From Acephala macrosclerotiorum (lineage: Eukaryota; Ascomycota; Leotiomycetes; Helotiales; Mollisiaceae), in NCBI GenBank assembly GCA_014904845.1, contig MU119608.1, positions 2,789 to 38,478 of the forward strand: a stretch of 35,690 nt of DNA. The letters are read 5' to 3'. This document shows positions 13,501 through 25,597 of this stretch, in pieces. Both the position numbers and the translations under genes were made by a program. Positions within the stretch are counted from its first letter, which is position 1, and every line of letters starts with the position of its first letter. Under the pieces are notes generated by a model. It saw only the letters and a program-made list of their open reading frames with translations. It did not search any database and had not been told where the DNA came from.

Positions 13501-15897
13501 TTTGTTATATATAGTATTAAATATTTTATTGATAATTTTTTAATTTTTTGTATTAATAAAATATTTGTTATTAGTAATTTTTATATTTTATAAATTTTCG
13601 ATTAATAAAATAAATATATGTAATTTAAATAAAAACTCGATAAACTTTTTATTAATTTAATAAATTGTAAATTTGTTGATTAAAATTTCGAATTAAATTA
13701 CGAATTTTAAATTTGTAGTACATATGTAAATATTATTATTTAATACGATTTTTAAAACGTCGATTGATTTAATAATATCGTTGAAAAGTAATTAATTATT
13801 ATTTAATGTTTTTTTATTTGCGAATATAATAATTTTATTCGAGTTTTATTTGTTTTTATTCGAAGTCGATTCGATTATATAATAATTGTTTTTTTCGTAT
13901 TTTTAATATATTTTTAATTTGATTTTTTATTTGATTAATAAATCGATAGAATTTGAATTTATAATAATAATAAAATTTGCTTTATTTACGATAATATTAT
14001 AAATATATATATATTAAATATTAAATATAAATTAACGATTTTTGAATAATAAAAAATATATAATTAATATTATAATAATTTTTCAAAATAAAATTATAAT
14101 ATTTTTTGTATATAAAAAATTTTTTTAATATAAAAGTTTTTTATAAAAATTCGAATTAATATAATTAGATTTTTATATAAATCGATAATAAATATACAAT
14201 TTTTATAATTTAATTTTTTTTAATATAAATATAAAAACTCGTTATTTAAAAGAAATTTAACATCGAAATTTTTGATTATTTATATACGAATTTTAATTTT
14301 ATTAAATATATTTTATTTTTTAATTATTTCGAGTATATATATTGTAAAAATAATTCGTTTATCAAATTTTATTAGTTTATCGATTTTTGAGATTATAATT
14401 GATTTGAATTTATTGATAAATAAATTTAATATAAATTATATTTATTTTTTATTGATTAAAAAATGAAAATAATTAGAATTAATATATATTTTTAATTTAA
14501 TTTTTATTATTGTATATATATATTTTATTATAGAATTATTCGAAGTTTTTATAAAAATTATTTTAATAAATCGTTAAAACGAAAAATTGTTTATTGTAAA
14601 TAATTAAATCGAAAAAATTGTTTTTTATTTATTATATTTATTAATTTTTTGTATATTGTTAATATTGTATTTATTAATTTTTTCGATTTTTAATAAAAAA
14701 ATTTGATAAAATCGATTAATATTAAATTTTTTTTTATAAATATATTTAAATAATTGAATTTTCGATAAAAAGTTTTTTTTTGTATTTATAATAAATTTTT
14801 TTTTTGATAATATTAATAAAGTAAATAGTATTAATAGTATTTTTTTTTTGATTGAAATTTTAAATTGTATCGAATTAAAATTTAATTTTTTAATAAAGAA
14901 ATATTTTTGTTTTTTTAATTTTTTATTATAATTAATTTCAATTTTTATAAAAATATTATAAAAATTGTTATTGATTTAATATATATTATTGTATTAATAA
15001 TATGGTTTGAATTTATAATTATTATTATTAAGTTTTTATTAATTTTTATAAAAATTTAATTCGTAAATAAATTTATTATTTTCGATTTTTTTGGATTTTA
15101 TTATTAGTATTAATAATACGAATTTAAATTTTTGTAATAATTTCTTATTATTAATTGGTTTATTTTATGAGAAAGTTTATATAAAATTTAAAAAATTTAA
15201 ATTGCTTTAAATTTTAATAAAAAATTAAATTAAAATTATTTAATTTTTTGAGTTTAAAATTGCGTTTATTATTATTATTAAATTTAATAAAATAATTTTT
15301 TTTTAAATTGTTTTTTTAAATTTGTATTTTTATTATTATTTATTTTATAAAATTTTTAATTAAAATTGTTTTAATTGATATTAAAAAAAATATATAAAAT
15401 TTTAAATTTATATTATTAAAAATTTAAAATAATTATTGAATAAATTTATTAAAATTTATTATTTTTGTAATATGAATAATATTTAATATATATTTTTAAA
15501 CGTTTTTTTTATTGTGAGTATTATTTTTCAAATATATTTGTTTTAAAAGTTTGTATAAAATCGTAATTGAAATTATTTTGAATTTGTAAATAAATACATC
15601 GATTTATATAAAAATGTCGTTTTAATCGAATTTGAAAAAAAAAATTTTGAGTTTAAATAATTCGTTAAAATATTATATTAAAATTGTATTATAAAAATAA
15701 ATATAAAGATTTTATTTAACGATTAAAACGCGTAATTCGATAGTATTATTTTTAATTTAATTTACAAAAAAATAAATATTTTGTTTGATTATAATATAAT
15801 TATTTTTATCATAGAAAAAATTTAAATTTAAATTAAAATAATTTATATTTTTTAGTTTTTATTTTATATTAATAAAATTTTTATTGATAAGATTTTA

Positions 15898-15995
15898 ATT
15901 ATTATTATTATTATTGCGATTACGATCGAAAGTATAACGTTTATTATTATTATTATTGCGAGTAAAAGTATAACGTTTATTATTGTTTATTATAT
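15898..15995. repeat. Trinucleotide-rich imperfect tandem repeat
   Basis: Two runs of ATT repeats are each preceded or followed by AGTATAACGTTTATTATT (15931 and 15968, about 36 bp apart) and ATTGCGA. It lies inside the C-depleted element. It could be a degraded low-complexity coding tract (for example a repetitive gag region) but no frame is decisive. Confidence 0.55.
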
Positions 15996-16657
15996 TTTGT
16001 ATTTGTATTAATATTTCGCATATAAAATTATTTTGTTGATTATTGTAATTGTTATTTTCGATTTCGAGTATTTTGAGTAATAAATTAATTATTTTTTTAA
16101 ATATTATTTTTTAGTATATGAAATTGAAATTGTGTATTTTTTTTGTAATATTATTTGAAAAAATCGTACGAAATTAATATTTTGTTTTAGATTTTAAAAA
16201 AATTGAATGTTTTTTTTTTATAGTATTGAAATTTTTAAAGTTTTTAAAATTGTTTTTTTTTTTCGTTTTTAAATATATATTTCGATTTTTGAATTAATAT
16301 AATAATTTTGACGATTGTAATAAACTTTTTAAAAATCGTATTAAAATTAGTTTTGTTTTGAATTTATGTTTTTAAAATAAGAGTATTTTTTAATTTTATT
16401 AAGATTTTTGTATTTCGTAAAATTGAAATAAAATAAACAAAAATTTGAAAAATATTAAATAATAAATTAAATAATTTTAATGGTTTGAAATTTGAAATCG
16501 TTGGTATATTTGTATTTAATTCGTTGAAACTTTTGAAAGTCGTATGCGATTTCGATGATATTTTATGCGATTAGTATATTAATTATTAAAAGATAAAACG
16601 ATAAACGGAAAATCGTTGAAATTGCGTTTCGAGATAAATATAAAATTTTAAAACGAA

Positions 16658-16760
16658 TAATCTATTTTGTAAAACTATAATATAAAAATTAAACTCGATA
16701 GATTACATTAAATTAAATTAAATTATATTATTTGATTTCGAGTTTTTTTATGTAATAAAA
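16658..16760. repeat. Right direct repeat (LTR-like) of the 9.3-kb element
   Basis: Same orientation as 7401-7503, about 9.26 kb downstream. It keeps a few bases that are mutated on the left (for example CTCG for TTCG and ACATT for ATATT), while the left keeps others, showing independent mutation after insertion. Confidence 0.75.
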
Positions 16761-19744
16761 AAATTCTATAAAAATTATTTAATTTAAATATTTAATAAAA
16801 ATAAAATTTTAAATTTTAAAAATATTATATTAATTAATTCGATAAAAAAATAATTAATTATAAAAATTTTTAAATTTTTTATTATAAAATTAAAATTATT
16901 AACGATTATTAAAATAAAAATTAATAATCTTTTAATTAAAATAAACGTACTCGTAATTAAAATATAAAAAAAAAAATTATAATTAATAAAAAATAATTAA
17001 AATTTTAATTATTTGTATTAAAAATATATTATATTCGATTTTAAAAATAAAAATTAAAAAAATTAAATAAAAAACAAAATTGAAAATTATTATTAAATTT
17101 TATTAATATAAAAAAATTAAACGTATAATATTATATATAAAATAATTATTATAAAAAAATCGATTAACGATTTTAATCGTATAAAAAATAATTAAATAAA
17201 TATAAAAAAAATATAAAAATGAAAATAAATTAATTTAATAATAAATATTAAAAAAAATATAAAAATTATATAAAGAAATTGATTGACGTAATTTGATAAG
17301 AAATATAATTGAAAAAATAAAACAAAAAAAAACAAATTTAAAAATACGAAATAAAAAAAATAAAATCGTAAAAGAATTAATTATTAAAAATATATATATA
17401 TTTTTCAAATAAACAAATAAAACGAATAATATTATTATATAAATTTTTTTTAATTTATTATTTTTAAAAATTAATAATAAAATTCGTAAAATTTTATATT
17501 AAATTACAAAAAAAATTTTATATTTAAATTTTTATTTTAAAAAAATTAATACGAATTTTTATTATTGAAATAATATAAATTTTTATAATACGTAAATTAT
17601 TTCGTTAAATTAATTTTTGAAAAAGTTTTTATAAATAAATATATTAATTTTTTTTAAAAAGAAATTTTTTTTTAATAATAAAATCGAAATCTCAAAAAAA
17701 ATAAAATAAAATAAAATTCAATAAAATTAAAACAATTAACAATTTATTTAATAATCGAAATTATAAAAATTTATTATTATAATATTTTTTAATTTAATAC
17801 GATATAATTAATAATATTTAAAATTATTTAAATATTTTAAGAATTCTTTTTTTTTACTTTAAAATAATTAATATTATTTCGAAGAATTTTATTAAATTCG
17901 TATAACGTATTATTAAATCGAGATTAATAATCGTAATAATTATATTTATAATTTTTAATAATTTAATTTTTATTAAATAATAAATAATAAATAAATTAAT
18001 ATATTTTGAAATTTTATTTTATTTTATTTTCAAATAAAAATATTAAATTAAAATTTATTTATATTTAATTTTTAATAAATTAATAAATTGATATTTTATT
18101 TTTTATAATTTTTATTTATTTATTATTTATTATTTAAAAACAATATTAAATAAATTATTAAAAAAATTTATTTTCTCGAATTAATAATAGAAAAAAAATT
18201 TAATTATAAATATTTAATATAAATAAATATAATATATATATTAATATAAAAAATATTTAAAATAAATTTAATTTAAAATAAAATCAATTTACGATTTAAA
18301 TATTACATTTAAAAATTAAAATTAAAATATTATAATTATATAATAAATATAAAAATAAAAAAAAAATACAAAAAAAAATAATAAAAAAAAATTATTTATT
18401 TTTTTAAAATAAAATTTTTTTTTTCAAATATTTTATATTTAAAATAAATATATTAAATAAATTTCAATTATAATATTATATTATTAATAAAAAAATTTAT
18501 TATTAAATAAATAAATAAAAATATTAATAAAAATAATAATATATTTATTAAATATTATTTTAAATTTTTTATAATTTCATATATTTAAAAAAAAATATTA
18601 ATTAATATTTCGAATTAAATATTATATTTTTATAAATTTTTTTAAATAAATTAAATTTTAATATATATTAATAAAAATATAAATATAATATATTTTTATA
18701 CGTATTTATTAATAATAATAAAACAAATTATTATATATTTCAAATTTTAAATCGTTTTCAATTAATAATAATTTAAAAAATAATTAATAAAATGTAATAT
18801 ATATATATATAATTAATAATATTAATACTCGAAATTATTAAAATCGTTAAAAATTATTAATTTATTAAAAAGTAAAAAAAATTATAAATATATTAATACG
18901 TTTTAAAATAAAAATAAAATTGTATTTTTTAATAATTCGAAAATAATTAAATTCAAATAAAATCGAAATATATTATAAATATATTAATATATTTTTAAAT
19001 AAAAACGAAATTATATTTTTTAATAATTCGAAAAAAATTATTAAATCGAAAAACAAAATAAAACAAATTATAAAAATATTAATAAATTTTAAAATAAAAA
19101 TGAAAATATATTTTTTAATAATTCGAAAATAATTATAAACGCTATTATTAATAATTGTAAAATTGAGAATCGAAAATAATTAATTATTTTTATTTTATAA
19201 GTTTTATATATTCGTTTATTTATTTATTTCAATTGAAAATTATTAAATATTCAATATAATAATAAATTTGTAATTACGAGTTTAAATTGTAAAAAAAAAA
19301 ATTAACGTAAAAATAAAAATAAAAATAAAAATAAAATTAATTATAAAATTCGAAAATAATTAATTATTAATTTTTTTTAATTTACGAAAAAAAAATTTTA
19401 ATTTTTTTTATATATATTTTAAATAGTAAAATTTTTTACGATTTCGAAATTAAATAAAATTAAAATAAACTCGTAAAAATATAAATATAAAATCGAAATT
19501 AAAAATATTCGAATATATTATTAAATTAATCGAAATTATAAATCGAAAAAAAAAAAAATTTCAAATTAATTAATTTATTTTATAATAAAAAAAAGATTTA
19601 TATATATTAATAATATTATAAATCGATATTATTCTCGATTTAATTTTTATTTTATATGTAATAATCGACAATAATTAATTATTAATTTTTAAATTTATAG
19701 AAAATTTATTTCGTAATATTAAAAATAAAAAAAAATATATAATT
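16761..19744. other. RIP-degraded AT-rich block, no gene seen
   Basis: Two-sided C and G depletion with CpG retained. Around 17280-17760 a few CpA cytosines persist and G is scarcer. Nothing coding is visible; a minisatellite occupies 18885-19140. Confidence 0.75.
18885..19140. repeat. ~93-bp minisatellite, three degraded copies
   Basis: TTTTTTAATAATTCGAAA recurs at 18925, 19016 and 19111 (spacing 91 and 95). Each is preceded by a TTTAAAATAAAAAY-like word and a C- or T-variable stretch, and followed by AAATTA or ATAATTA. The copies differ mainly by transitions and small length changes. Confidence 0.65.
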
Positions 19745-20010
19745 TATATTAAATATATTTTCGTTTCGTTTCTCGATTAAATAATACTTAGTACAACTCG
19801 TATTTCGCGAGTATATTTTTATTTTTTTTTGTTTTTACATTTATTATTTTTATTTTATATTCGATAGAGAATAATTATTATTTTAAATTTATTTTAAATC
19901 TATTTAATAATCTAAGTTTAAAATTAAAAACTTTTAATTTAAACGTTTTATAAGTATTTAAAATTAAAATAATTCTCGTTAATACGAAAAAAGTAATTCG
20001 TTTAAAAAAA
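19745..20010 (+). repeat. Left arm of a large inverted repeat
   Basis: Reads in reverse complement against 23560-23800. The best block contains TCGTATTTCGCGA, identical in both arms, followed by a T-rich tract, GTTTTTAC and TTTTATATTC. A second block, ACGTTTTATAAxTATTTAAAATTAAAATAATT, is also shared. The inner part (about 19900-19985) matches 3375-3445 of the palindrome island, so the arm contains that repeat family. Confidence 0.7.
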
Positions 20011-20057
20011 CGTTCGTTCAAAGTCGAATAAATAAATAAACTAATAAACTGATTAAA

Positions 20058-20215
20058 ACTTTAAATAGAAACGCATTTTTAATAGAGTTTTATATTAAAA
20101 AAACATTTTCTAGAATTCTCGTTTTTTATATTAAGTTTTTACGATTAATTCAATTGATTTTAAATAGTTATTAAAACTATATTTATTAAAAAAAAACTTT
20201 TTAAAAATTCTTTTT
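20058..20215 (+). repeat. Saturated RIP copy of the palindrome unit
   Basis: 20058-20121 aligns without a gap over 64 columns to 3697-3760. About 30 columns differ and every one is C-to-T or G-to-A; GAAACGCA and the closing CG are kept. The GC palindrome CCAGGGGGACACCCCCTGG has become an AT-rich remnant. Alignment continues through the TACGATTxATTC and TAAATAGTTATT words to about 20215. Same orientation as the source. Confidence 0.85.
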
Positions 20216-20370
20216 ACGATTTACGATTTTTTGAGTTTATATTACGATATTATTAATCACATTTTTTTAATATAAATTCTATCGAACAATAAAAATCTTT
20301 TAATAAATACAAATTGCAATTTATAATATTTCGCAATTTCTATTTAAATTGCGCAATAATTACTAATTTA

Positions 20371-20497
20371 AATAAATTGTAATTAAAAATATAAATAATT
20401 CAAATATAAATTCAATTTATAAATTAATTGTAATAAATTGTAATTAAAAATATAAATAATTCAAATATAAATTCAATTTATAAATTAATTGTAATAA
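20371..20497. repeat. 61-bp tandem duplication
   Basis: The 61-bp segment starting at 20371 repeats exactly, or nearly so, at 20432, with a short partial third start (TAATAAATTT). The perfect identity in an otherwise heavily mutated region points to duplication after the mutation phase. Confidence 0.85.
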
Positions 20498-23400
20498 ATT
20501 TATTACATTTATAAATAAACAAATAAAATTATAAAATTATTAAAATTTTAATATTTTTGAATTCGATTAATAATAATTTTAATTATTTAAAATATTTGAG
20601 TTTTTTTTTTTCGCGCGTTTTAAATTAATTATTTTCGATCGAAATTAAATATAATATTTTTTATTTTTATATTTTATAAATTTTAATTTAATTAAACGTT
20701 TTAAATTTAATTTAAAAAAATGTATAAATATATTTTTAAATCGTAAAATTTGATTTTTAAATTCAAAAATTAAAACGAATTCTCGATTATTAATAAACGA
20801 GCAAAAGTAATCACGAGATTTGAAAGTTTTTTACGAGTAAAAATCGTTTTTTTTTATTTTTTTATATTGCGTTAAATAATAATAAAAAAATAATTATATA
20901 AATAAAAAGAAAAATTATAAAATATTAAAAATAAAAACAATAAAAATTAAAACGATAAAATAAATCGAAATTTTTTTTTAATCGATTTTAAATAATATTT
21001 ATTATTAAAAATAATTATATAAATATTATAATTAAAATTTAAAATAAAAATTGATCGTTTAAATTAAAATTCATAAATTTATAATTATAAAATAAAATAA
21101 AAAATTACGAAATAAAAAATTAAATAAAAATAAATTTATTCGATATTATATAAAAATATAAATTTTTTTTAAAATAATACAATTTTCAATTTTAAATTAC
21201 TAATATATTAATAATTATATATACGAAAAATTCGAAATTAAAATATTCGAATTTATAATAATTTAAATTTTTTATTTTGTTTTTATATAAATAACGTTAA
21301 TACTTTAAAATTTATTACGATTTTTTTTTAAAAAAATATTAAATAATATTAAAAAAATTATATATTTTTAATTAATAATATTAAAACGATTTATAATTAT
21401 TTTGTAAAATAATTATATTAATTCAATCGAATTACGCAAATAAAAAAAATTTTATTTTAATTTTTATATTTATTTTATTTAATTAATTTATTATTTATTT
21501 TATTTTATAATAAATTATAAAAAAAAAAAATTTTAAAAAAAGAATTAAAATAAACGTTTTATATTATTTTAAATACGTAATATTTATAAATTTATATTTT
21601 TTAAAAAATAAATATATATACGAATATTAATTTTTAATAAAAATATTTTTATTCTATTTATTTTATTAATTATTATAATAATAATCGATTTTTTTTTTAA
21701 TTTTTATTAATATTATATTTTTACGATTTTATTTTTAATTTTAATTATAATTATCGTAATTTTTTATATTTAATCGATATATAATATAAATATTATATTT
21801 TAAAATTAAAATATATTTATTATAAACCTTTTATTAATTTAAAATAATAATTATTGAATTATACAAATTATTAAACGTCGATTTTAATAATATTAAATAA
21901 AAATAAACGTAAATAAATACGCGATTAAAAATTATATATATATATATATATATATATTTATTCGATTTAAATTAATAATTATTTAAAAATTATAATAATT
22001 TTATTCAAATTTTAAATAATAATATATAAAAAATATAAATTATAATATAATTAATATATTTAATTAATATTACGATTAAAAAACGAATTTTTTTTTTGCG
22101 ATTAAAATTATTAATTTAAATAATACATTAAATAATATATTAAATTTATATGTAAAAAAATATTTATTAATTAATATAAATAATAAATTTAATAATATTT
22201 TTTTTAAATTTAATATTTGAGATTTTAAAAAAATATTTATTAAAAAAATATAATATTAAATAATTAATAAAAATTTAAAATTTAAAATTAAATATAAATA
22301 TTTTTTAATTTTTATTATTAATAATTTATAAAATATTAAAATGTTTATTTATTAAACGATTATATTTTACGTTAATTATTTAATTAATTATTATATAACG
22401 ATAAATAAATTTATTAAAAAAAACGCTATTAATATTTATTTAAATATTAAAAAAAAAAAAAATTTAATTAAATTATTATTTTTACGAAAAATAATAAAAA
22501 ATTTTTTTTTTTTTTTAAATAAATATAATAATAAATTCAATAATAAAAACAACAATAATAATAATAATAATAAAATTATTAATAAAATTATTAAATATAT
22601 TTATTTCGAGTAAATATATTATATTATTTTTATTTTCGTTTTTATTTTATTTTTTATTTAATATAATTTTATTTTTATTTTTACGAATATTATATATTTT
22701 TTTTAATTATTTTAAAAAATTTTTTATTCGTTTAATATTAAAATTAAAATTAAAAAACGAGTAAAATATAATTAAAAAGTTTTTAAAAATTTTAAAAAAA
22801 AAAATTAATATAAAATTTTATATATAATTAATTAAATATTAAAAAATAAAAAAAATAAAAATATATTATAAAAATTATAAATAGAATTTTTATTATTATA
22901 GCGATAATAATAATACGTATTATCGAATTATTTATTAATAATTTTGTATAATCGATATAGTTTTTTTTTTCGAATATAATAAATATATAATATAAATATT
23001 GAAATATTACGAAATTAATCGAAAATAAATTCGAGACTATAAATATTTATAATAAAATATTTAAAAAAAAAAATAATCGAATCGAAAATCGAAAAAAGCA
23101 TTAATAAAAACAAAAAAAATAAAAAAAATTTCAATAAATTTTAAACGTAATAAATAATAAAAAAATAAATTAATAATAAAAAAAATAATAAAAAAATCAA
23201 AATAATAATTAAATCGAGAAAATAATAATATTATATAATAATTTAAATCGCGAAAATATAATTTTTTTTTTTATAATTTATAAAACGTTTTAAATATTAT
23301 TATTAAAAATATAATAAAAATTATATAATATATTTTTATTAATAATTTAAATCGAATCGATTTTTTAAAATATAAATTAATAATATAAATTTAATTTAAA

Positions 23401-23559
23401 ATATTTAAAAATATAAATTATATTTATAATAAATAATTTTATAAAATGTTTATATAATATTAATATTAATTTTTAATAATAAATAAACGTAAAATTAATA
23501 ATCGTAATAATATTTAAACTTTTTTTTAATATTATAAAATCGTAATTTAAAATATTAAA
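20498..23559. other. RIP-degraded AT-rich interior of the inverted repeat
   Basis: No readable gene. In 22861-22980 I count five C and all five are in CpG. It contains simple repeats: (AT)n near 21935-21955 and (AAT)n near 22550-22575. If the two arms bound a DNA transposon, this is where its transposase gene would have been. Confidence 0.7.
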
Positions 23560-23800
23560 TATTAATATTTTTTTATATTAATAAAAATTATTTTAATTTT
23601 AAATATTTATAAAACGTTCGAATTAAAAAATTTTAATTTGAAATTTAAATCGATTAATAAATTTAAAATAATATATATTTTTATTAGAATATAAAACAAA
23701 CGTAATAAACGTAAAAACAAAAAAATATATATATATATATTCGCGAAATACGAATCGTATTAAATATTATTTGATTGAAAAATAAAACGAAAATATATTT
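23560..23800 (-). repeat. Right arm of a large inverted repeat
   Basis: Reverse complement of the 19745-20010 arm. It shares TCGTATTTCGCGA and the adjacent T-rich tract, then the ATTATTTTAAATTTATT block and the ACGTTTTATAA block. With the left arm it bounds about 4.06 kb. It may be the second terminal inverted repeat of one element or an oppositely oriented second copy of the repeat family at 3375-3445. Confidence 0.7.
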
Positions 23801-24660
23801 ATATATATTTAAATAAAAAATTATTAAAAATAATTTAATAAAATATAATTTCAAAACTCGAATTATTAACGTTTATAAAAACGTTAAAAAATATAATATA
23901 ATTTTTTATAATTTTATTTTTACGTATAAAATAATTTATATTTAATTAAAATTTATTATTATTACAAAAATACGAATTCGAAAATATAATAATAATAATA
24001 ATAATAATAATATATATACGTTTTAATTATATTAAAATTCGAATAATCGTATATACGAAAAAATTATTAAAAATAATAAATATATAAAAAAAAAATTATA
24101 TTATATTTTTAATATTATTATAATTATTTAATTTATAAAATTAAAAAAAAATTTAATTTTAATATTTATAATTTTTAATAAACTTTAAAAATAATATTAA
24201 TTTATTAATATTATTTTTTAAAATTTAATTATATAATTTTTATATAATAACGATTTATAATAAAAAAAATTTAAATTAATTAAATTGAATTAATTATATT
24301 TAATTAGTTAAATTTATTATATTTAATAAAAAAACTATTAATATAAATATAATATTAATATAATAATTATATATAATATTAAATTATATTAATATAAATA
24401 TTTATATATTATATATTATATTTAACAAAATTATATTTTTTTATAATAAAAAATAAAAAATTAAATTATAATTTTTATTTATTAAATTATTTTAATTAGT
24501 GTAAAAAATGATATTTTTATACGAGAATTCGATTAAATAAAATATTTAAATTTATATTTTTTAAAAAAAAATTAATAAATAATATTATTTTTCGATTATA
24601 TATTAAAATTATTAAAAAAAAAAACTTAGATTTTAACGAAATTATTAATAATCGCGCATA
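23801..24660. other. RIP-degraded AT-rich block, no gene seen
   Basis: AT-rich with CpG remnants and an (AAT)n tract near 23985-24010. The composition changes sharply at about 24655-24700, where the gene island begins. Confidence 0.75.
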
Positions 24661-24751
24661 TAATCCGTTTTCATATGCCGTTCTTTGTTAATACAATACA
24701 AAAACTTTAAAAATCAAAGTATTTTACTTTTAATTCCACTCCTACCATAAA

Positions 24752-25162
24752 TTGCACATTTCGAATGTTTACACTTCACCAGGAATAAATTACGCAACGG
24801 GAAAGATTTCGGAATGTGGAGCACAGTGCTCGATTCCGAAGTCCGGAGAAGCGCTGGCGATTATCACCGAAGACTACGTTGATGTGATGGCCCTCGACCT
24901 GAAATTGTACATGACCATTGTCAGCGTGGCTTCGCACTTCTTGTACGAGAAGAGTTGCTCTGATATACTTCAAGGGCTCGACGGCTCTCTCCACTTGTCC
25001 GACACCACCTACAAACAGGTCGCTCACAATAACGTTCGACTGAGAGGTGCAAGATGGGGGTCTGAGCCAGAAGGAGAATACGCACTCAAACTCAGTGTTG
25101 GCCATAATATGAAACAATATATATTGGGTAATATAGAGTCTCGAATTATTATCGCGATATGA
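24752..25162 (+). pseudogene. Unassigned open-frame remnant
   Basis: The frame stays open for 136 codons from a TTG, with no in-frame ATG at its 5' end, and runs into AT-rich sequence at its 3' end. Codon choice over 24776-25110 (many GAC, CTC, ACC, TAC, GAG) looks like fungal coding DNA. The opposite strand is also open over 24776-25117, so the strand is uncertain. I recognise no domain. The block is bounded on both sides by AT-rich DNA, so it is probably an internal piece of a gene that lost both ends, or an exon of a broken gene. Confidence 0.3.
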
Positions 25163-25231
25163 AGTTATTCATATTGTATCTAATATAATATATTGCCAAT
25201 ATAACGATACAAACGTTGAAAAGTGCTCAAT

Positions 25232-25495
25232 TTAGCTAACAATTATTAAATCGACCTCGCCGTCGCTCTCTCGCTTTAAGGGTTCTTCTACTATATCCTC
25301 CATGTCTTCGGTGTCGTCGTCGAGGGCCTCCACGATATTTAACCACGATTTCGAGCACTCTATAGCTTGGATAACCTCGGTTCTAGGGCGGTTCCGGCGA
25401 TTAGGGGTAGTGGTTTTTGGCGCCAGAGAGAACCTTCGAGCTCTTAACCTCTCTTTTACCCAATATAAACAATATGAAAAATATGCCAATTTCAC
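25232..25495 (-). pseudogene. Possible transposase C-terminal fragment
   Basis: An 87-codon open frame begins at a GTG, not ATG, and ends in a normal stop. It reads as a basic stretch (KERLRARRFSLAPKTT, then NRRNRPRTEVIQAIECSKSW) followed by an acidic tail (ALDDDTEDMEDIVEEP). A basic RRNR segment, an ECxxSWL-like helix and an acidic end remind me of the C-terminal tail of fungal hAT transposases. This rests on recall, not a search. No upstream catalytic part is present. The + strand is also open at 25302-25499 but reads less naturally. Confidence 0.3.
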
Positions 25496-25562
25496 TTAAT
25501 ATTGCCAATATAAAGCTGGATCATATTATATTTATTACGATATGACTTCGTTATATCATATT

Positions 25563-25580
25563 TATCTATTATAATAGATA
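25563..25580. repeat. Perfect 18-bp palindrome
   Basis: TATCTATTATAATAGATA is its own reverse complement. It sits in the right AT-rich border just upstream of the truncated reductase, next to an imperfect hairpin GATATGAC-TTC-GTTATATC. Confidence 0.7.
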
Positions 25581-25597
25581 AAATATATTGCTATATT

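Larger units (their letters stand above)
7401..16760. mobile_element. Putative LTR-type element with one-sided C loss
   Basis: A 9.36-kb segment is bracketed by 103-bp direct repeats. Unlike its flanks, the + strand keeps many non-CpG G but almost no non-CpG C; in 9481-9660 I count 22 G and 3 C, each C in CpG. The skew is strongest at about 7900-10700 and 13300-16650. Coincidence of skew and repeat boundaries argues that this is one insertion. Element size fits an LTR retrotransposon, but 103-bp LTRs are short. No gag, reverse transcriptase or integrase motif can be read, nor a primer-binding site, so class and orientation are inferred only. The only longish frames (10164-10367, 14272-14466) are low-complexity and not credible genes. 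Confidence 0.5.
25155..25596. repeat. Small repeat-like patch with similar AT-rich borders
   Basis: The left border (25155-25203) and right border (25541-25596) share CGATATGA, a TTAT-TCATA-like stretch, TATCT and a closing ATATTGC, so they look like degraded direct repeats. Inside, ATATTGCCAATATA occurs near both ends (about 25190 and 25500). Between them lies a non-mutated block of ordinary composition with a minus-strand frame. It could be the footprint of a small transposon or a truncated larger one. Confidence 0.45.

Noticed and set aside
14272..14466. Open frame of 64 codons resembling a membrane protein
   Set aside because: Hydrophobicity follows from AT-rich codons in RIP DNA, not from a real gene.
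16542..16560. Reverse-transcriptase YVDD-like stretch (TATGCGATTTCGATGAT)
   Set aside because: No frame gives Tyr-x-Asp-Asp and it lies almost against the right direct repeat, where such a domain is not expected in this orientation.
1..24660. Mitochondrial DNA explanation for the AT richness and GC palindromes
   Set aside because: CpG-restricted C and G, transition-only repeat divergence, and adjoining spliced nuclear-type genes fit RIP in the nucleus instead.
24776..25117. Minus-strand frame of 113 codons as the real gene
   Set aside because: It is open and cannot be excluded, but the + frame has slightly more natural fungal codon use; neither matches a family I know, so only one low-confidence remnant is reported.
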